Below, piece after piece: positions 7,158 through 16,018 of a stretch of 64,000 nucleotides of DNA. The stretch's first letter is position 1. Every line of letters starts with the position of its first letter. The stretch is from positions 1 to 64,000 of the forward strand of contig JBBEWH010000007.1 of the NCBI GenBank assembly GCA_037414955.1. The letters run 5' to 3'. Position numbers and translations under genes: made by a program. This DNA is from Phytohabitans sp037414955 (lineage in GTDB: Bacteria > Actinomycetota > Actinomycetes > Mycobacteriales > Micromonosporaceae). A model generated the notes under the pieces. It made no database searches. It worked only from the letters and a program-made list of their open reading frames with translations, and was not told the DNA's origin.

Positions 7158-7931
7158 CTACGGCAGGCGTGCGGCGGTCAGAGACGGGAGCAGGCGCTCC
7201 ACGTAGTCCGCGGTGTCCTCCCACCGATGCACGGCCACGCACTCGATACCCATCGCCTTCACCGGGTAGTCGTTGCCGCCTTCGTCGAGGCGGTCGCCGA
7301 CGAAGAGCACCTCGCCGATCTCCACCCCGAGGTGCGCCATCAGCTTGCGCATCCCGTATGCCTTGTCGACGCCCTTCTTGGTCACGTCGACCGAGGTGGA
7401 GCCGCCGCTGCGCACCTCCAGGTCGGGCAGGCGCTCCGCCGCGTACGCCCGGAGGCGCTCCTTCTTGACCCCGTCCGGGTCCCACGCGTACTTCGCGGCC
7501 GGCGGGGCCTTCTGGCCCAGCGCGGAGAAGGTGATCTGGCTGCCCCGGTCTTCGATGATGTCGCCCCACGGCTCCGGCTCCCAGAGCCCCAGCTCCTTGG
7601 CGCCCTCGGTGAGCACCGCGATGATCCGCTGCTTGATCTCCGCGGTGAAGTTCTCCGCGTAGACCGGGCGCCAGTCGCCGTCGGTCCAGCGGTAGTAGCG
7701 GGTGCCGCAGGTCGGCATCAGGTGCAGGTGGGCACGCGCCGCCTCGTCGACGGTCAGGTGCCGCAGCACCTGCGCCTCGAACTGCTCGAAGCGGCCACCC
7801 GAGATGACGCAGACGTCGACCTCGGAGACCAGCCGGGCCAGCAGATCCGCCATCCGCGGGTCGATCTGCGACTTCGACACGGCGAGGGTGTCGTCGAGGT
7901 CGAACGCCACGATTCGAACGTTGCCGGTCAA
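7158..7931 (-). CDS. HAD-IIB hydrolase resembling eukaryotic-type phosphomannomutase
   Basis: The 257-residue protein starts at TTG 7931, with GGAGG seven bases upstream; the open frame extends further but without a ribosome site. The HAD nucleophile motif is FDLDDTLAVS (near residues 9-18). Beyond it the layout follows eukaryotic phosphomannomutase: ISGGRFEQFEAQ, a GTRYYRW cap strand, SGGSTSVDVTKKGVDKAYGMRKL, and FVGDRLDEGGNDYPVKAMG, where GGNDY matches the PMM2 signature. It heads the operon containing the SIS isomerase and manA, which lacks the usual ManB-type phosphohexomutase. Conversion of mannose-6-P to mannose-1-P is therefore a reasonable inference, but a general sugar phosphatase is possible. 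Confidence 0.8.
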   Translation of the reverse strand: MTGNVRIVAFDLDDTLAVSKSQIDPRMADLLARLVSEVDVCVISGGRFEQFEAQVLRHLTVDEAARAHLHLMPTCGTRYYRWTDGDWRPVYAENFTAEIKQRIIAVLTEGAKELGLWEPEPWGDIIEDRGSQITFSALGQKAPPAAKYAWDPDGVKKERLRAYAAERLPDLEVRSGGSTSVDVTKKGVDKAYGMRKLMAHLGVEIGEVLFVGDRLDEGGNDYPVKAMGIECVAVHRWEDTADYVERLLPSLTAARLP

Positions 7932-8038
7932 GATCTGTCCTCCAGTCGGATGGTGGTCTGCCGTTCCACACGGTATCGACACCGCGCCCCCGCCCGCCGC
8001 ATCCCCTGCCCGACCTCTCCATTAATGTCGGATCACGA

Positions 8039-9700
8039 ATGACGAACGGCTTGGAGGCCGCCGTGTCTGAAAGCGCCCGGATACACCCCCGCGCCGGCCA
8101 GCCGGCCGCGCCGGACGACCTGATCGACGTGCCGCACCTGGTGGCGAGCTACTACACCGAACATCCGGACCCGTCGGTCGCCGGCCAGCGGGTGGCGTTC
8201 GGCACGTCGGGGCACCGCGGGTCGAGCCTACGGCTCAGTTTCAACGAAGACCACATCCTGGCGATCAGCCAGGCGATCTGCGAGTACCGGGCCAGCCAGG
8301 GAGTCACCGGGCCGCTGTTCCTCGGGCGGGACACGCACGCGCTCTCCGAGCCGGCGCAGATCACCGCGATCGAGGTGTTCGCCGCCAACGGCGTCCAGGT
8401 GCTGCGGGACGCGCGCGACGGGTACACGCCGACGCCGGCGCTGTCGCACGCGATCCTCACCCACAACCGGGGCCGGCGGAGCGGGCTCGCCGACGGCGTG
8501 GTCATCACGCCGTCGCACAACCCGCCCGCCGACGGCGGGTTCAAGTACAACCCGCCATCGGGCGGGCCCGCCGGCTCGGACGCCACGAAGATCATCGAGA
8601 ACCGGGCCAACGAGTTGCTCGCCGACGGGCTGCGCGGCGTGCGCCGGCAGGCGCACGCGCGGATCGAGGGGTACGACTTCCTCGACGCGTACGTCGGTGA
8701 CCTGCCCAGCGTCGTCGACCTGGACGCGGTCCGGGCATCCGGCGTGCGGCTGGGCGCCGACCCGCTCGGCGGCGCCAGCGTGGCCTACTGGGGCGAGATC
8801 GCGGCCCGGTACGGCCTGGACCTGACCGTGGTGAACCCGCAGGTCGACCCGGCGTGGCGGTTCATGTCGCTGGACTGGGACGGCAAGATCCGGATGGACT
8901 GCTCGTCACCGTACGCGATGGCCGCCCTCATCGCGGCGCGCACGGAGTACCGGGTGACCACCGGCAACGACGCCGACGCCGACCGGCACGGCATCGTCAC
9001 GGCGGACGCCGGCCTGATGAACCCGAACCACTACCTCGCGGTGGCCATCGACTACCTGTACCGGCACCGCGACGGCTGGCCGGCGGACACCGCCGTGGGC
9101 AAGACGCTGGTCTCCTCGTCGATGATCGACCGGGTGGCCGCCGGACTCGGCCGGCGCCTACTGGAGGTGCCGGTGGGGTTCAAGTGGTTCGTCGACGGGC
9201 TGGCCGCCGGCACGATCGGCTTCGGCGGCGAGGAGAGCGCCGGCGCGTCGTTCCTGCGCCGCGACGGCAGCGTCTGGACCACCGACAAGGACGGCATCGC
9301 GCTGTGCCTGCTGGCCGCCGAGATCACCGCGGTGACCGGGCGCACCCCGAGCGAGCACTACGGCGACCTGACGGAGCGGTTCGGCGCGCCCGCGTACGCC
9401 CGGATCGACGCCCCGGCCACGCCGGCGGAGAAGGCGGTACTGGCCAAGCTCTCCCCCGACCAGGTCACGGCGAAGGAGCTGGCCGGCGAGCCGATCACGG
9501 CGACGCTCACCGAGGCGCCCGGCAACGGCGCGGCGATCGGCGGCCTGAAGATCGTCACGGAGTCCGGGTGGCTGGCCGCCCGCCCGTCCGGCACCGAAGA
9601 CGTCTACAAGCTCTACGCCGAGTCCTTCCAGGGACCGGACCACCTAGCCCAACTCCAAGACGAAGGCATCGAATTGATCACCACCGCGCTCCGCGCCTAG
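8039..9700 (+). CDS. pgm: Phosphoglucomutase (alpha-D-glucose phosphate-specific)
   Basis: This enzyme interconverts glucose-1- and glucose-6-phosphate, linking glycolysis to glycogen, trehalose and nucleotide-sugar synthesis. The 553-residue length fits the Pgm family. The substrate-phosphorylating serine is in VVITPSHNPPADGGFKYN (near residue 158), the metal loop is NDADADRHG, and the sugar loop is FGGEESAGASF, with RPSGTEDVYKLYAESF near the C-terminus. ATG 8039 starts MTNGLEAAV; a GTG a few codons later is possible. It is divergent from the mannose operon with a 107-bp shared promoter region and is followed by strong hairpins. Confidence 0.97.
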   Translation: MTNGLEAAVSESARIHPRAGQPAAPDDLIDVPHLVASYYTEHPDPSVAGQRVAFGTSGHRGSSLRLSFNEDHILAISQAICEYRASQGVTGPLFLGRDTHALSEPAQITAIEVFAANGVQVLRDARDGYTPTPALSHAILTHNRGRRSGLADGVVITPSHNPPADGGFKYNPPSGGPAGSDATKIIENRANELLADGLRGVRRQAHARIEGYDFLDAYVGDLPSVVDLDAVRASGVRLGADPLGGASVAYWGEIAARYGLDLTVVNPQVDPAWRFMSLDWDGKIRMDCSSPYAMAALIAARTEYRVTTGNDADADRHGIVTADAGLMNPNHYLAVAIDYLYRHRDGWPADTAVGKTLVSSSMIDRVAAGLGRRLLEVPVGFKWFVDGLAAGTIGFGGEESAGASFLRRDGSVWTTDKDGIALCLLAAEITAVTGRTPSEHYGDLTERFGAPAYARIDAPATPAEKAVLAKLSPDQVTAKELAGEPITATLTEAPGNGAAIGGLKIVTESGWLAARPSGTEDVYKLYAESFQGPDHLAQLQDEGIELITTALRA

Positions 9701-9702
9701 CT

Positions 9703-9821
9703 GCAAGGAAGGGCCCCTTCTTAACACCTCGCGTTGTTAAGAAGGGGCCCTTCCTTGCGGCACGCGCATGCAAGGGCCCCCTCCTAACAGCGAGGAGTGT
9801 TAATAAGGGGCCCTTCCTTGC
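9703..9821. repeat. Family B: two tandem AAGGGGCCCTT hairpins after pgm
   Basis: Hairpin 1 is a perfect 24-bp stem (9703-9726 with 9735-9758) with an 8-nt loop; each arm contains AAGGAAGGGCCCCTT or its complement, and TTAACA. Hairpin 2 (about 9770-9821) is a decayed copy with the same ends. They begin 3 bp after the pgm stop and precede the aldehyde dehydrogenase gene, so they probably terminate pgm transcription. From memory, similar TGTTAAGAAGGGGCCC palindromes are abundant in Micromonospora genomes. Confidence 0.85.
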
Positions 9822-9841
9822 AGCAGCCCGCGGCGTAGGTT

Positions 9842-11287
9842 ATGACCATGGACGTCACGCCGTTCTATGTGGCCGGTCGGCAGAGCACCAGCGCCGAGGT
9901 GGTGGAGGTGCGCCACCCGTACGACGGCCGGACGGTTGGGCGTACCAGTCATGCCACCCCCGACCAGGTGGAACGGGCCGTGGCGGCCGCGGCGTCGGTG
10001 GCCGCCGAACTGGTGGCGTTGCCCGCCGCCGCCCGGGCGGCGGCGCTCGACCACGTCGCACGCCGGCTGGCCGAGCGGGCCGACGAGGTGGCCCGGCTGA
10101 TCACGGCGGAAAACGGCAAACCGCTCAAGTGGGCCCGCATCGAGGTGGCCCGCGGCGTCTCGACGTTCCGGTGGGCGGCGGAGGAGGCCCGGCGCTTCTC
10201 GGGTGAGTTGCAGCGGCTCGACACCGACCCGGCGGCGGCCGGGCGGATGGCGGTGGTGCGGCGCTTCCCGCGCGGTCCGGTGCTGGGCATCAGCCCGTTC
10301 AACTTCCCGCTGAACCTGGTGGCGCACAAGGTGGCGCCGGCGCTCGCCGTCGGCGCGCCCATCGTGGTGAAGCCGGCACCGGCGACCCCGCTGACGGCGC
10401 TGTTGCTCGGCGAGATCCTGGCCGAGACCGCGCTGCCGGAGGGCGCGTTCTCGGTGCTGCCGCTGCCCAACGACCGCGCCGGCGCGCTGGTGGCCGACCC
10501 GCGGCTGCCGGTGGTGTCGTTCACCGGGTCCGGTCCGGTGGGGTTCGGCATCCGCGACGCCGTGCCGCGTAAGCACGTCACGCTGGAACTCGGCGGCAAC
10601 GCCGCCGCGCTGCTCTGCGCCGACTGGTCGTCCCTGGAGGACCTGGACTGGGCGGCGCAGCGGATCGCCACGTTCGCCAACTACCAGGCCGGGCAGAGCT
10701 GCATCGCGGTGCAGCGGGTGTACGTGCACGAGTGGCTGGAAGACGCGTTCGTGCCCCGGCTGGTCGCGGCGGTGGAGGGGTTGAAGACCGGCGACCCGTT
10801 CGACGAGGGCGTCGACGTCGGGCCGATGATCAGCGAAGCCGCCGCCCGGCGGGTGGAGAGCTGGGTCGACGAGGCGGTGGCTGGCGGCGCGACCGTGGCC
10901 ACCGGTGGCCGGCGGGACGGCGCCACCTACCCGCCGACCGTGCTGACCGGCGCGCCGGCGGACGCGAAGGTGCTCACCGAGGAGGTGTTCGGCCCGGTGC
11001 TCACGGTGGAACGGGTCGTGGACGACGCCGCCGGGTTCGCGGCGGTCAACGAGAGCGCGTACGGCCTGCAGGCGGGCGTGTTCACGCACAGCATCGAGAC
11101 CGCGTTCGCCGCGCACCGGGGGCTCCAGGTCGGCGGCGTGATCGTCGGTGACGTGCCGTCGTTCCGGGCGGACCAGATGCCGTACGGCGGGGTGAAGGGC
11201 AGCGGCGTGGGGCGCGAGGGCCTGCGCAGCGCGATGGACGACTACACCGAGCCCCGCGTCCTGGTCCTGACCAACCTCGACCTCTAG
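9842..11287 (+). CDS. NAD(P)-dependent aldehyde dehydrogenase family protein
   Basis: The 481-residue protein oxidises an aldehyde to the acid. Seen in the sequence: ISPFNFPLNLVAHKVAPAL (near residue 150), the cofactor-binding SFTGSGPVG (near 227), the general-base glutamate in ELGGN (near 247), and the nucleophilic cysteine in YQAGQSCIAVQRV (near 285). MPYGGVKGSGVGREG stands near the C-terminus. The substrate cannot be inferred; the gene is alone between two repeat elements. ATG 9842 is used, with a second ATG two codons later, and no ribosome-binding site is obvious. Confidence 0.93.
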   Translation: MTMDVTPFYVAGRQSTSAEVVEVRHPYDGRTVGRTSHATPDQVERAVAAAASVAAELVALPAAARAAALDHVARRLAERADEVARLITAENGKPLKWARIEVARGVSTFRWAAEEARRFSGELQRLDTDPAAAGRMAVVRRFPRGPVLGISPFNFPLNLVAHKVAPALAVGAPIVVKPAPATPLTALLLGEILAETALPEGAFSVLPLPNDRAGALVADPRLPVVSFTGSGPVGFGIRDAVPRKHVTLELGGNAAALLCADWSSLEDLDWAAQRIATFANYQAGQSCIAVQRVYVHEWLEDAFVPRLVAAVEGLKTGDPFDEGVDVGPMISEAAARRVESWVDEAVAGGATVATGGRRDGATYPPTVLTGAPADAKVLTEEVFGPVLTVERVVDDAAGFAAVNESAYGLQAGVFTHSIETAFAAHRGLQVGGVIVGDVPSFRADQMPYGGVKGSGVGREGLRSAMDDYTEPRVLVLTNLDL

Positions 11288-11291
11288 TTCT

Positions 11292-11326
11292 CATGATCAA
11301 GGCGTCCGTCAAGCGCCTTGATCATG
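11292..11326. repeat. Family A palindrome, copy 3 (short form)
   Basis: CATGATCAAGGCG (11292-11304) pairs with CGCCTTGATCATG (11314-11326) around 9 nt; the outer arms are retained and the GTCC part is left in the loop. It lies between convergent genes, and the Roadblock gene stop (complement of 11322-11324) is the TGA of its TGATCA. Confidence 0.85.
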
Positions 11327-11723
11327 CGAGGGGGGTGAAGGCGGGGAGGTGGCGGTCGGCGCGGCCGGCGAAGAGCGCCATCTCGTAGGCGATGTCGCCG
11401 ACGTCCGCGCCCGCACCGAAGATCACGGCCAGGATCGCCCCGCCGCGCGCCGCCGTCACGAACAGGAAGCTCCGCCGCATCTCCACGGTGACCTGCCGGA
11501 CCTTGCCGTTCGCGGTGAGCGTGCCGGTCGCCACGGCCAGCGCGTACAGCCCGGCCACCACCGTGGATATCTGTTCAGCGGTCTGCTCGGTCGTGCCCCG
11601 CGAGGCGGCGAGCAGCAGGCCGTCGGGCGACAGGGCCACCGCGTTCTCCGCCACGGCGATCCGATCGATGACGTCGTCCAGGAGCGCGGCCAGGTCGCTG
11701 GTCATGACTGCGGGGTGCGCCAC
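11322..11723 (-). CDS. Roadblock/LC7 domain protein
   Basis: This 133-residue protein has the single alpha/beta Roadblock/LC7 fold pattern: LAALLDDVIDRIAVAENAVALSPDGLLLAAS, later GKVRQVTVEMRRSFLFVTAA and GAILAVIFGAGADVGDIAYEM. In actinobacteria such proteins usually sit in operons with small GTPases and sensor kinases. Here no Ras-like GTPase is adjacent. Instead the gene lies 36 bp downstream of the LuxR regulator and so is probably the third gene of the Hsp70-LuxR operon. GTG 11723 is preceded by GAGGGCAAC; an ATG six codons later is an alternative. The stop codon is contributed by the family A palindrome. Confidence 0.9.
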   Translation of the reverse strand: MAHPAVMTSDLAALLDDVIDRIAVAENAVALSPDGLLLAASRGTTEQTAEQISTVVAGLYALAVATGTLTANGKVRQVTVEMRRSFLFVTAARGGAILAVIFGAGADVGDIAYEMALFAGRADRHLPAFTPLA

Positions 11724-11759
11724 GTTGCCCTCGTTTCTGTCTGGTCCGTCGGGGCCAAC

Positions 11760-13724
11760 CTACGTCGGCGGAGGCTGTGGCCATGGTTCGCCGCCAGGCC
11801 GGTCGGCCGTCATGGCCCGGAGCCGCGCCAGCAGCTCGCTGCGACTCGCGCAGCCCAACCGCTGGCGCATCCGGGCGACATGGTGCTCGACCGTCTTGGC
11901 GGAGATGAAAAGCCGATCCCCGATCTGTTTGTACGTCATGCCGGCCAGCACCAGTTCAGCCACCTGGACCTCGCGGTCGCTGAGCCAGGTCTCGGCAGGC
12001 TGCGTGGCCGGAGCCGATCCCGCCGTCGACGAGCGCGCCCCCGACGGCCGCCCCTGGAACAGTCGGGCGCAGTCGAGCAGTGCGGTCATCGCCCGGCGGT
12101 CGGACGTGCGGATCGCGGCCTGGCCGGCGAGCCGGGCGGCGTCCCAGCACAGTCCGGCGCCATAGAGCCCGCGCGCGGCCGCCTCCACCCGTGCCGGATC
12201 GACGCTGCCGCGCAGCACCTCGATCCAGCTCACCGCCGCGGCTGCCACCACCGCACCGTACCGGGAATGATCCGCGGTGGCCACGAGCGCGGCCACGTGT
12301 CCGTCGGCGGTCGCCGGCTCGTCCGCCAGGATCGCCGCGTGCAGGCTGTTCCAGCGCAGCGGAGCCGTCCACAGTGGTGGGTCGCCGAGCCGGGCCAGCA
12401 ACGCGTACGCGTCGCGCAGGTGCGCGTGCAGCCGCGCCCACTCACCGAGCCGCGCCGCGGCGACCGCCAGCTCACCGAGCGGCAGCAGCATGAACAGGTC
12501 GACCGAATGCCGCACCACGGCTTCCTGGGCGCGCTCCCACGCCCGCCGCAACGCGGACAGGTCGCTGTTGCGCCGGGCGATGCCAACCTCGATCGCGGCG
12601 GCGAAGAGCAGGTCGCGCGGTTCGAGCGGGACCGGGCCGAGCGCCGCCAGCCGCTCCTCGGCGGCGGCGGTGCGCCCGCGCACCATGAGGATCCAGGCTT
12701 GCAGCAGCCGGTGCCGGCGGGCCATCAGCGCGGCACCCATCTCCACGGCCACCGCGCGCGCCAGCACCGAGTCACCGATGTCCAGCTCGCCACTGTGTAC
12801 GGCCACCAGGGCGGCCAGCGCGGCCGGGCTGTCCGGCAGCAGCACCGCCTGTCCGGCCGGTTCGAGCAGCGCGGCGGCTTGCACCAGAGTGGACAGCGCG
12901 CCGGTCGCCGAGCCGGACAGCGACTCCCGCACCCCCTTCGCCATCAGCGCCGCCGCGCCGGTCAGCAGCGTGGGCGGACCGTCCGGGGCGGGCTGCTCGG
13001 CCTCGTCCAGGCGGCCGGTGGCCAGGAAGCCCACGGTCGCGAACGCGGCTGACGAGGGCGTGACCGACCACCGGTACAGGTCGGCGCTGCGACCGAGCTG
13101 GCCGCGGTGGGCGAGCGCGGTGGCGGCGACCGCCGCACCGGCCGCGCGGTCCGGCGAGTGCTCGGCCGCGACCAGCCGGTCGGCGATCCGCAGCCCGGCG
13201 TCGAGGTCGCCGGCGAGCGCGGCGGCCAGCGCCCGGCGCGCCGTGGTGGGGCGGCCGGCGGTGGCGGCGTGCGCGAACAGTTCCGCCGCCAGCGCCGGTT
13301 CCGCGGCCAGCGCCTCTTCGGCGGCGGCCTCGAAGACGGCGGCGTCGAACGTCGGGGCACCGCCGGCACCGGTGTCGAGCGCCGCCCGCGCGAGCGGCAG
13401 GACGGGACCGCCACGGGCCAGCTGGAGCTCGGCGAGGCGCCGCCACACCGCCGCCCGGTGCGCGGCCGGGCTGTACCGCGCGACCGTCTGGCGCGCGGCC
13501 GGCGGCAGCCGGTCGTCGGGGCCGAGGAGCCCGGTGGCCCGCGCCGCCGCCATCAGCTCGTCGACCCCGTGCGGGTCCTGGCCGAGCAGCGCGCCCAGCA
13601 GGTCGGCGGGCAGGTCCAGGCCGGTGGCCAGGGCGAGCAGCAACGCGCGGACGTCCGCGTCCAGCCCCTCCAGCACGGATCGCTCCTCCCGGGGGCTGAC
13701 CAGCGCGAGGTCGGCACCGGTCAC
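11760..13724 (-). CDS. Large LuxR-family transcriptional regulator (IniR-like position)
   Basis: The 654-residue protein is built of alpha-helical, Ala/Leu/Arg-rich TPR-like repeats (about residues 20-560) and ends with a LuxR helix-turn-helix: LSDREVQVAELVLAGMTYKQ, then IGDRLFISAKTVEHHVARMR. No P-loop ATPase domain is visible, unlike LAL-type regulators. The start is GTG 13724 overlapping the Hsp70 stop (GTGA), so the two are translationally coupled. The module is divergent from IniB/IniA/IniC-like genes, as Rv0339c (IniR) is beside iniBAC in M. tuberculosis. Regulation of the dynamin genes in response to envelope stress is an inference from that arrangement. Confidence 0.88.
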   Translation of the reverse strand: MTGADLALVSPREERSVLEGLDADVRALLLALATGLDLPADLLGALLGQDPHGVDELMAAARATGLLGPDDRLPPAARQTVARYSPAAHRAAVWRRLAELQLARGGPVLPLARAALDTGAGGAPTFDAAVFEAAAEEALAAEPALAAELFAHAATAGRPTTARRALAAALAGDLDAGLRIADRLVAAEHSPDRAAGAAVAATALAHRGQLGRSADLYRWSVTPSSAAFATVGFLATGRLDEAEQPAPDGPPTLLTGAAALMAKGVRESLSGSATGALSTLVQAAALLEPAGQAVLLPDSPAALAALVAVHSGELDIGDSVLARAVAVEMGAALMARRHRLLQAWILMVRGRTAAAEERLAALGPVPLEPRDLLFAAAIEVGIARRNSDLSALRRAWERAQEAVVRHSVDLFMLLPLGELAVAAARLGEWARLHAHLRDAYALLARLGDPPLWTAPLRWNSLHAAILADEPATADGHVAALVATADHSRYGAVVAAAAVSWIEVLRGSVDPARVEAAARGLYGAGLCWDAARLAGQAAIRTSDRRAMTALLDCARLFQGRPSGARSSTAGSAPATQPAETWLSDREVQVAELVLAGMTYKQIGDRLFISAKTVEHHVARMRQRLGCASRSELLARLRAMTADRPGGEPWPQPPPT

Positions 13725-14917
13725 CGGCGGCCTCCCACCAGGTCGAGCGGGGTGAACTGGAGAGCCGGCCGCGGCGGCGGGTTCGCGGGCGGTGGCGGCG
13801 ACGGCGGCACCGGCCGCCGCGGCTGCGGTGTCCACACTGGAGCGTCCGGCTCCGGCGGCGGGGGCGTCAGCAACTGGGCGGCGACCCGGGCCGCGCCCGC
13901 CGCCGCGGTGCCCTCCGGCGCCGCGTCGCACAGCACCGGTACGGCCAGCTCGGCCGTCACCGACTCGGCCACCAGCGGCATCCGGGTGGCGCCACCGGCC
14001 AGCACCACACCATCCATTGTCGACGGCTCGCGGCCGCACGCCCGGATGGTGCGGACCAGCACGTCGACGGTGTGCCGCACCGCCGGCCGTACCGCCGCGT
14101 CCAGGTCCGCGCGGCTGACCGGCACCCGGAGCCGCAGCCCCGGCAGGTGTACCGGTACCTCGGTCTCGGTCGCCGTGCTCAGCCGTTCCTTGGCGCGGGC
14201 GCACTCGCGCCGCAGCGCGAGCAGCGCCGGCCGCGCGCCGTCGAACCCGCGGAAGTCCTTGCCCAGCTGGGCGCGCACCAGATCGAGCACCGCCTCGTCC
14301 AGGTCGACGCCGCCGAACCGGTCGGCCGGCGCGCCGGTGCCGATCAGCCGGTAGCCGACCCGGTCGGCCCAGGCGACCACGGACGCCTCGCCGTCGTTGC
14401 CGCCCAGCGAGAGCACCGCCAGCGTGCCGCCGGGCCGGCCGTACGCCGCGTGCCGCTCCGCCGCGAGCACCGGCTCGGGCAGGAGCGCCACGTTGGCGAG
14501 GCCGATGTCCCACAGCGCCCGGTGCAGCAGCTCCCTGCGGTAGGCGCCCCAGCTCGCCGGGTGGCTGAGCACGACCTGCTCGGCCGGCGCGCCCTCGCGC
14601 GCCAGGACCGTCTCGACGACCCACATGGCGAGCACGGCGGTGAGCGCCTGCGGTGTGCACGGTTCGCCACCGAGCACGAACGGGACGTCATCACCGATGC
14701 GCCGGCTGAACCCGCGCGCCAGCCGGGTGGCGTCCGGCTGTGACGGCTCACCCACGGTCAGTGCCCCGTCGGGCGCGAGGTGCAGCACCGACGGGATCGG
14801 GTCGGCGCGTACGCCCAGCCGCACGGTCTCGGGGGCGGACCAGCCGGCGGCGCCGAGCCGGGCGACAGCGGCGGCGGTCGTGGTGCCGCCGATGTCGATC
14901 CCCAGCACGTACGGCAT
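13721..14917 (-). CDS. Hsp70-family (DnaK-like ATPase domain) protein
   Basis: This 398-residue protein contains only the actin-fold ATPase domain plus a proline-rich tail, not the peptide-binding domain of DnaK. Motifs: phosphate-1 MPYVLGIDIGGTTTAAAVAR at the start, VVLSHPASWGAYRRELL (near residue 110), LSLGGNDGEASVV (near 165) as phosphate-2, DGVVLAGGATRMPLVAESV (near 310) as the adenosine motif, and a Pro-rich C-terminus (about residues 355-385). GGGGAGGAGCG lies just before ATG 14917. It is the first gene of the leftward operon with the LuxR regulator. It may sense or gate the regulator (inference); stand-alone Hsp70-like proteins of this kind are poorly studied. Confidence 0.9.
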   Translation of the reverse strand: MPYVLGIDIGGTTTAAAVARLGAAGWSAPETVRLGVRADPIPSVLHLAPDGALTVGEPSQPDATRLARGFSRRIGDDVPFVLGGEPCTPQALTAVLAMWVVETVLAREGAPAEQVVLSHPASWGAYRRELLHRALWDIGLANVALLPEPVLAAERHAAYGRPGGTLAVLSLGGNDGEASVVAWADRVGYRLIGTGAPADRFGGVDLDEAVLDLVRAQLGKDFRGFDGARPALLALRRECARAKERLSTATETEVPVHLPGLRLRVPVSRADLDAAVRPAVRHTVDVLVRTIRACGREPSTMDGVVLAGGATRMPLVAESVTAELAVPVLCDAAPEGTAAAGAARVAAQLLTPPPPEPDAPVWTPQPRRPVPPSPPPPANPPPRPALQFTPLDLVGGRR

Positions 14918-15112
14918 GAACGCTCCTCCCCGGAACAAAATCAACCCAACGTTCGTACCAGAGATCGACGCCCGACCGGACCACCAACTTCTGCCGCGCG
15001 AAATCCCCTAATCCCCTAATCGTTCGACCCCCCAATGCCGCAACAGCACCTGGTGATCAATAGGCGTCGTCCCCGATGCCCGGTGCCGCCGCCGGCCCAT
15101 AGCGTTTCGCCC

Positions 15113-15985
15113 ATGGAATCGACTCAGACGCTGCACGACTTCGTGCTGAACCTGCTCACCAACGCGGAGGCGCGCTCCGCATTCGAGCTCGACCCGGAGG
15201 GCGCGCTCACCAACGCCGGCCTCAGCGACATCACGGCCGCGGACGTGCGCGACGTCGTGCCACTGGTCGTCGACTACGCACCGGTGCAGGGCGTCACGCA
15301 GCTCACGCCGGTCACCGACCTCGGCGCGCTCGACACCGACGCCACCGACGTGGTCGGCCAGTTGCAGGCGGTGACCAACCAGCTGGCCGTCGGCGCGCAG
15401 TCCACCTCCGCCGACGTCAACGTGGCCGCGCTCGGCGCGATCACCGCGGATTCCTCCGGGATCAACCTCGGCACCTCCAGCCTGCTGCCCGACCTCGGCG
15501 CCTTCGCCAGCCCCTACGGCGCCGGCGTGGACCTGTCCGGCGTCCACGACGTGGCGGGCACCCTCGACGCCGACGTGGTATCGCCGGTCACGGCCGACGC
15601 CACCGGCGCGGTGGACACCACCGTGGGCACCGCCGACGGCCTGGTGGGCGGCGCATCCGTCGACGGCCTCCTGGGCACGACCGACGGTCTCCTTGGCTCC
15701 ACCGACGGCACGCTCGGCACGGTGACCGGAACGCTCGACCAGACCACCGACCTGGTCGATTCGCTCGGGCTGCCGGTCGACGTGCCGTCGGTGGGTTCGG
15801 TCACCTCGGGCGCCGCGGTCGACGACGTGACCGGCGGCGTCACGGGCACGGTCACCGGCACCGTGGACAGCACCGTGGGCGGCACGCTGGACGGCCTCGG
15901 CGTCGGCGGGCTGCTCAGCGGCAGCGCGTCGGCGGACGCGCACGCCAGCGCCGACGCCGGCGGCGTCACCGACATCCTCTTCTGA
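15113..15985 (+). CDS. IniB N-terminal domain protein, extremely acidic and low in complexity
   Basis: The 290-residue protein begins MESTQTLHDFVLNLLTN, the conserved IniB-type N-terminal domain (about residues 1-55: helix, AFELDPEGALTNAGLSDITA, DVRDVVPLVVDY). The rest is a Gly/Thr/Asp/Val/Leu/Ala repeat region with units such as TTDGLLGSTDGTLGT. I find no Lys, Cys or Trp, and only two Arg (residues 21 and 46), so everything after residue 46 is free of Arg and Lys. No signal peptide or membrane helix is evident. Mycobacterial IniB is induced with the IniA and IniC dynamins by cell-wall inhibitors. ATG 15113 fits the family start; an upstream frame to 15035 is rejected. Confidence 0.85.
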   Translation: MESTQTLHDFVLNLLTNAEARSAFELDPEGALTNAGLSDITAADVRDVVPLVVDYAPVQGVTQLTPVTDLGALDTDATDVVGQLQAVTNQLAVGAQSTSADVNVAALGAITADSSGINLGTSSLLPDLGAFASPYGAGVDLSGVHDVAGTLDADVVSPVTADATGAVDTTVGTADGLVGGASVDGLLGTTDGLLGSTDGTLGTVTGTLDQTTDLVDSLGLPVDVPSVGSVTSGAAVDDVTGGVTGTVTGTVDSTVGGTLDGLGVGGLLSGSASADAHASADAGGVTDILF

Positions 15986-16018
15986 GGTTGTCACCGCGCT
16001 TCTCTGAGGGGTGATAAA

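Noticed and set aside
11760..14660. A continuous frame of 966 codons covering the LuxR gene and much of the Hsp70-like gene
   Set aside because: Upstream of GTG 13724 the translation is shadow-like, and the Hsp70-like reading frame there has all its ATPase motifs. The two are separate overlapping genes.
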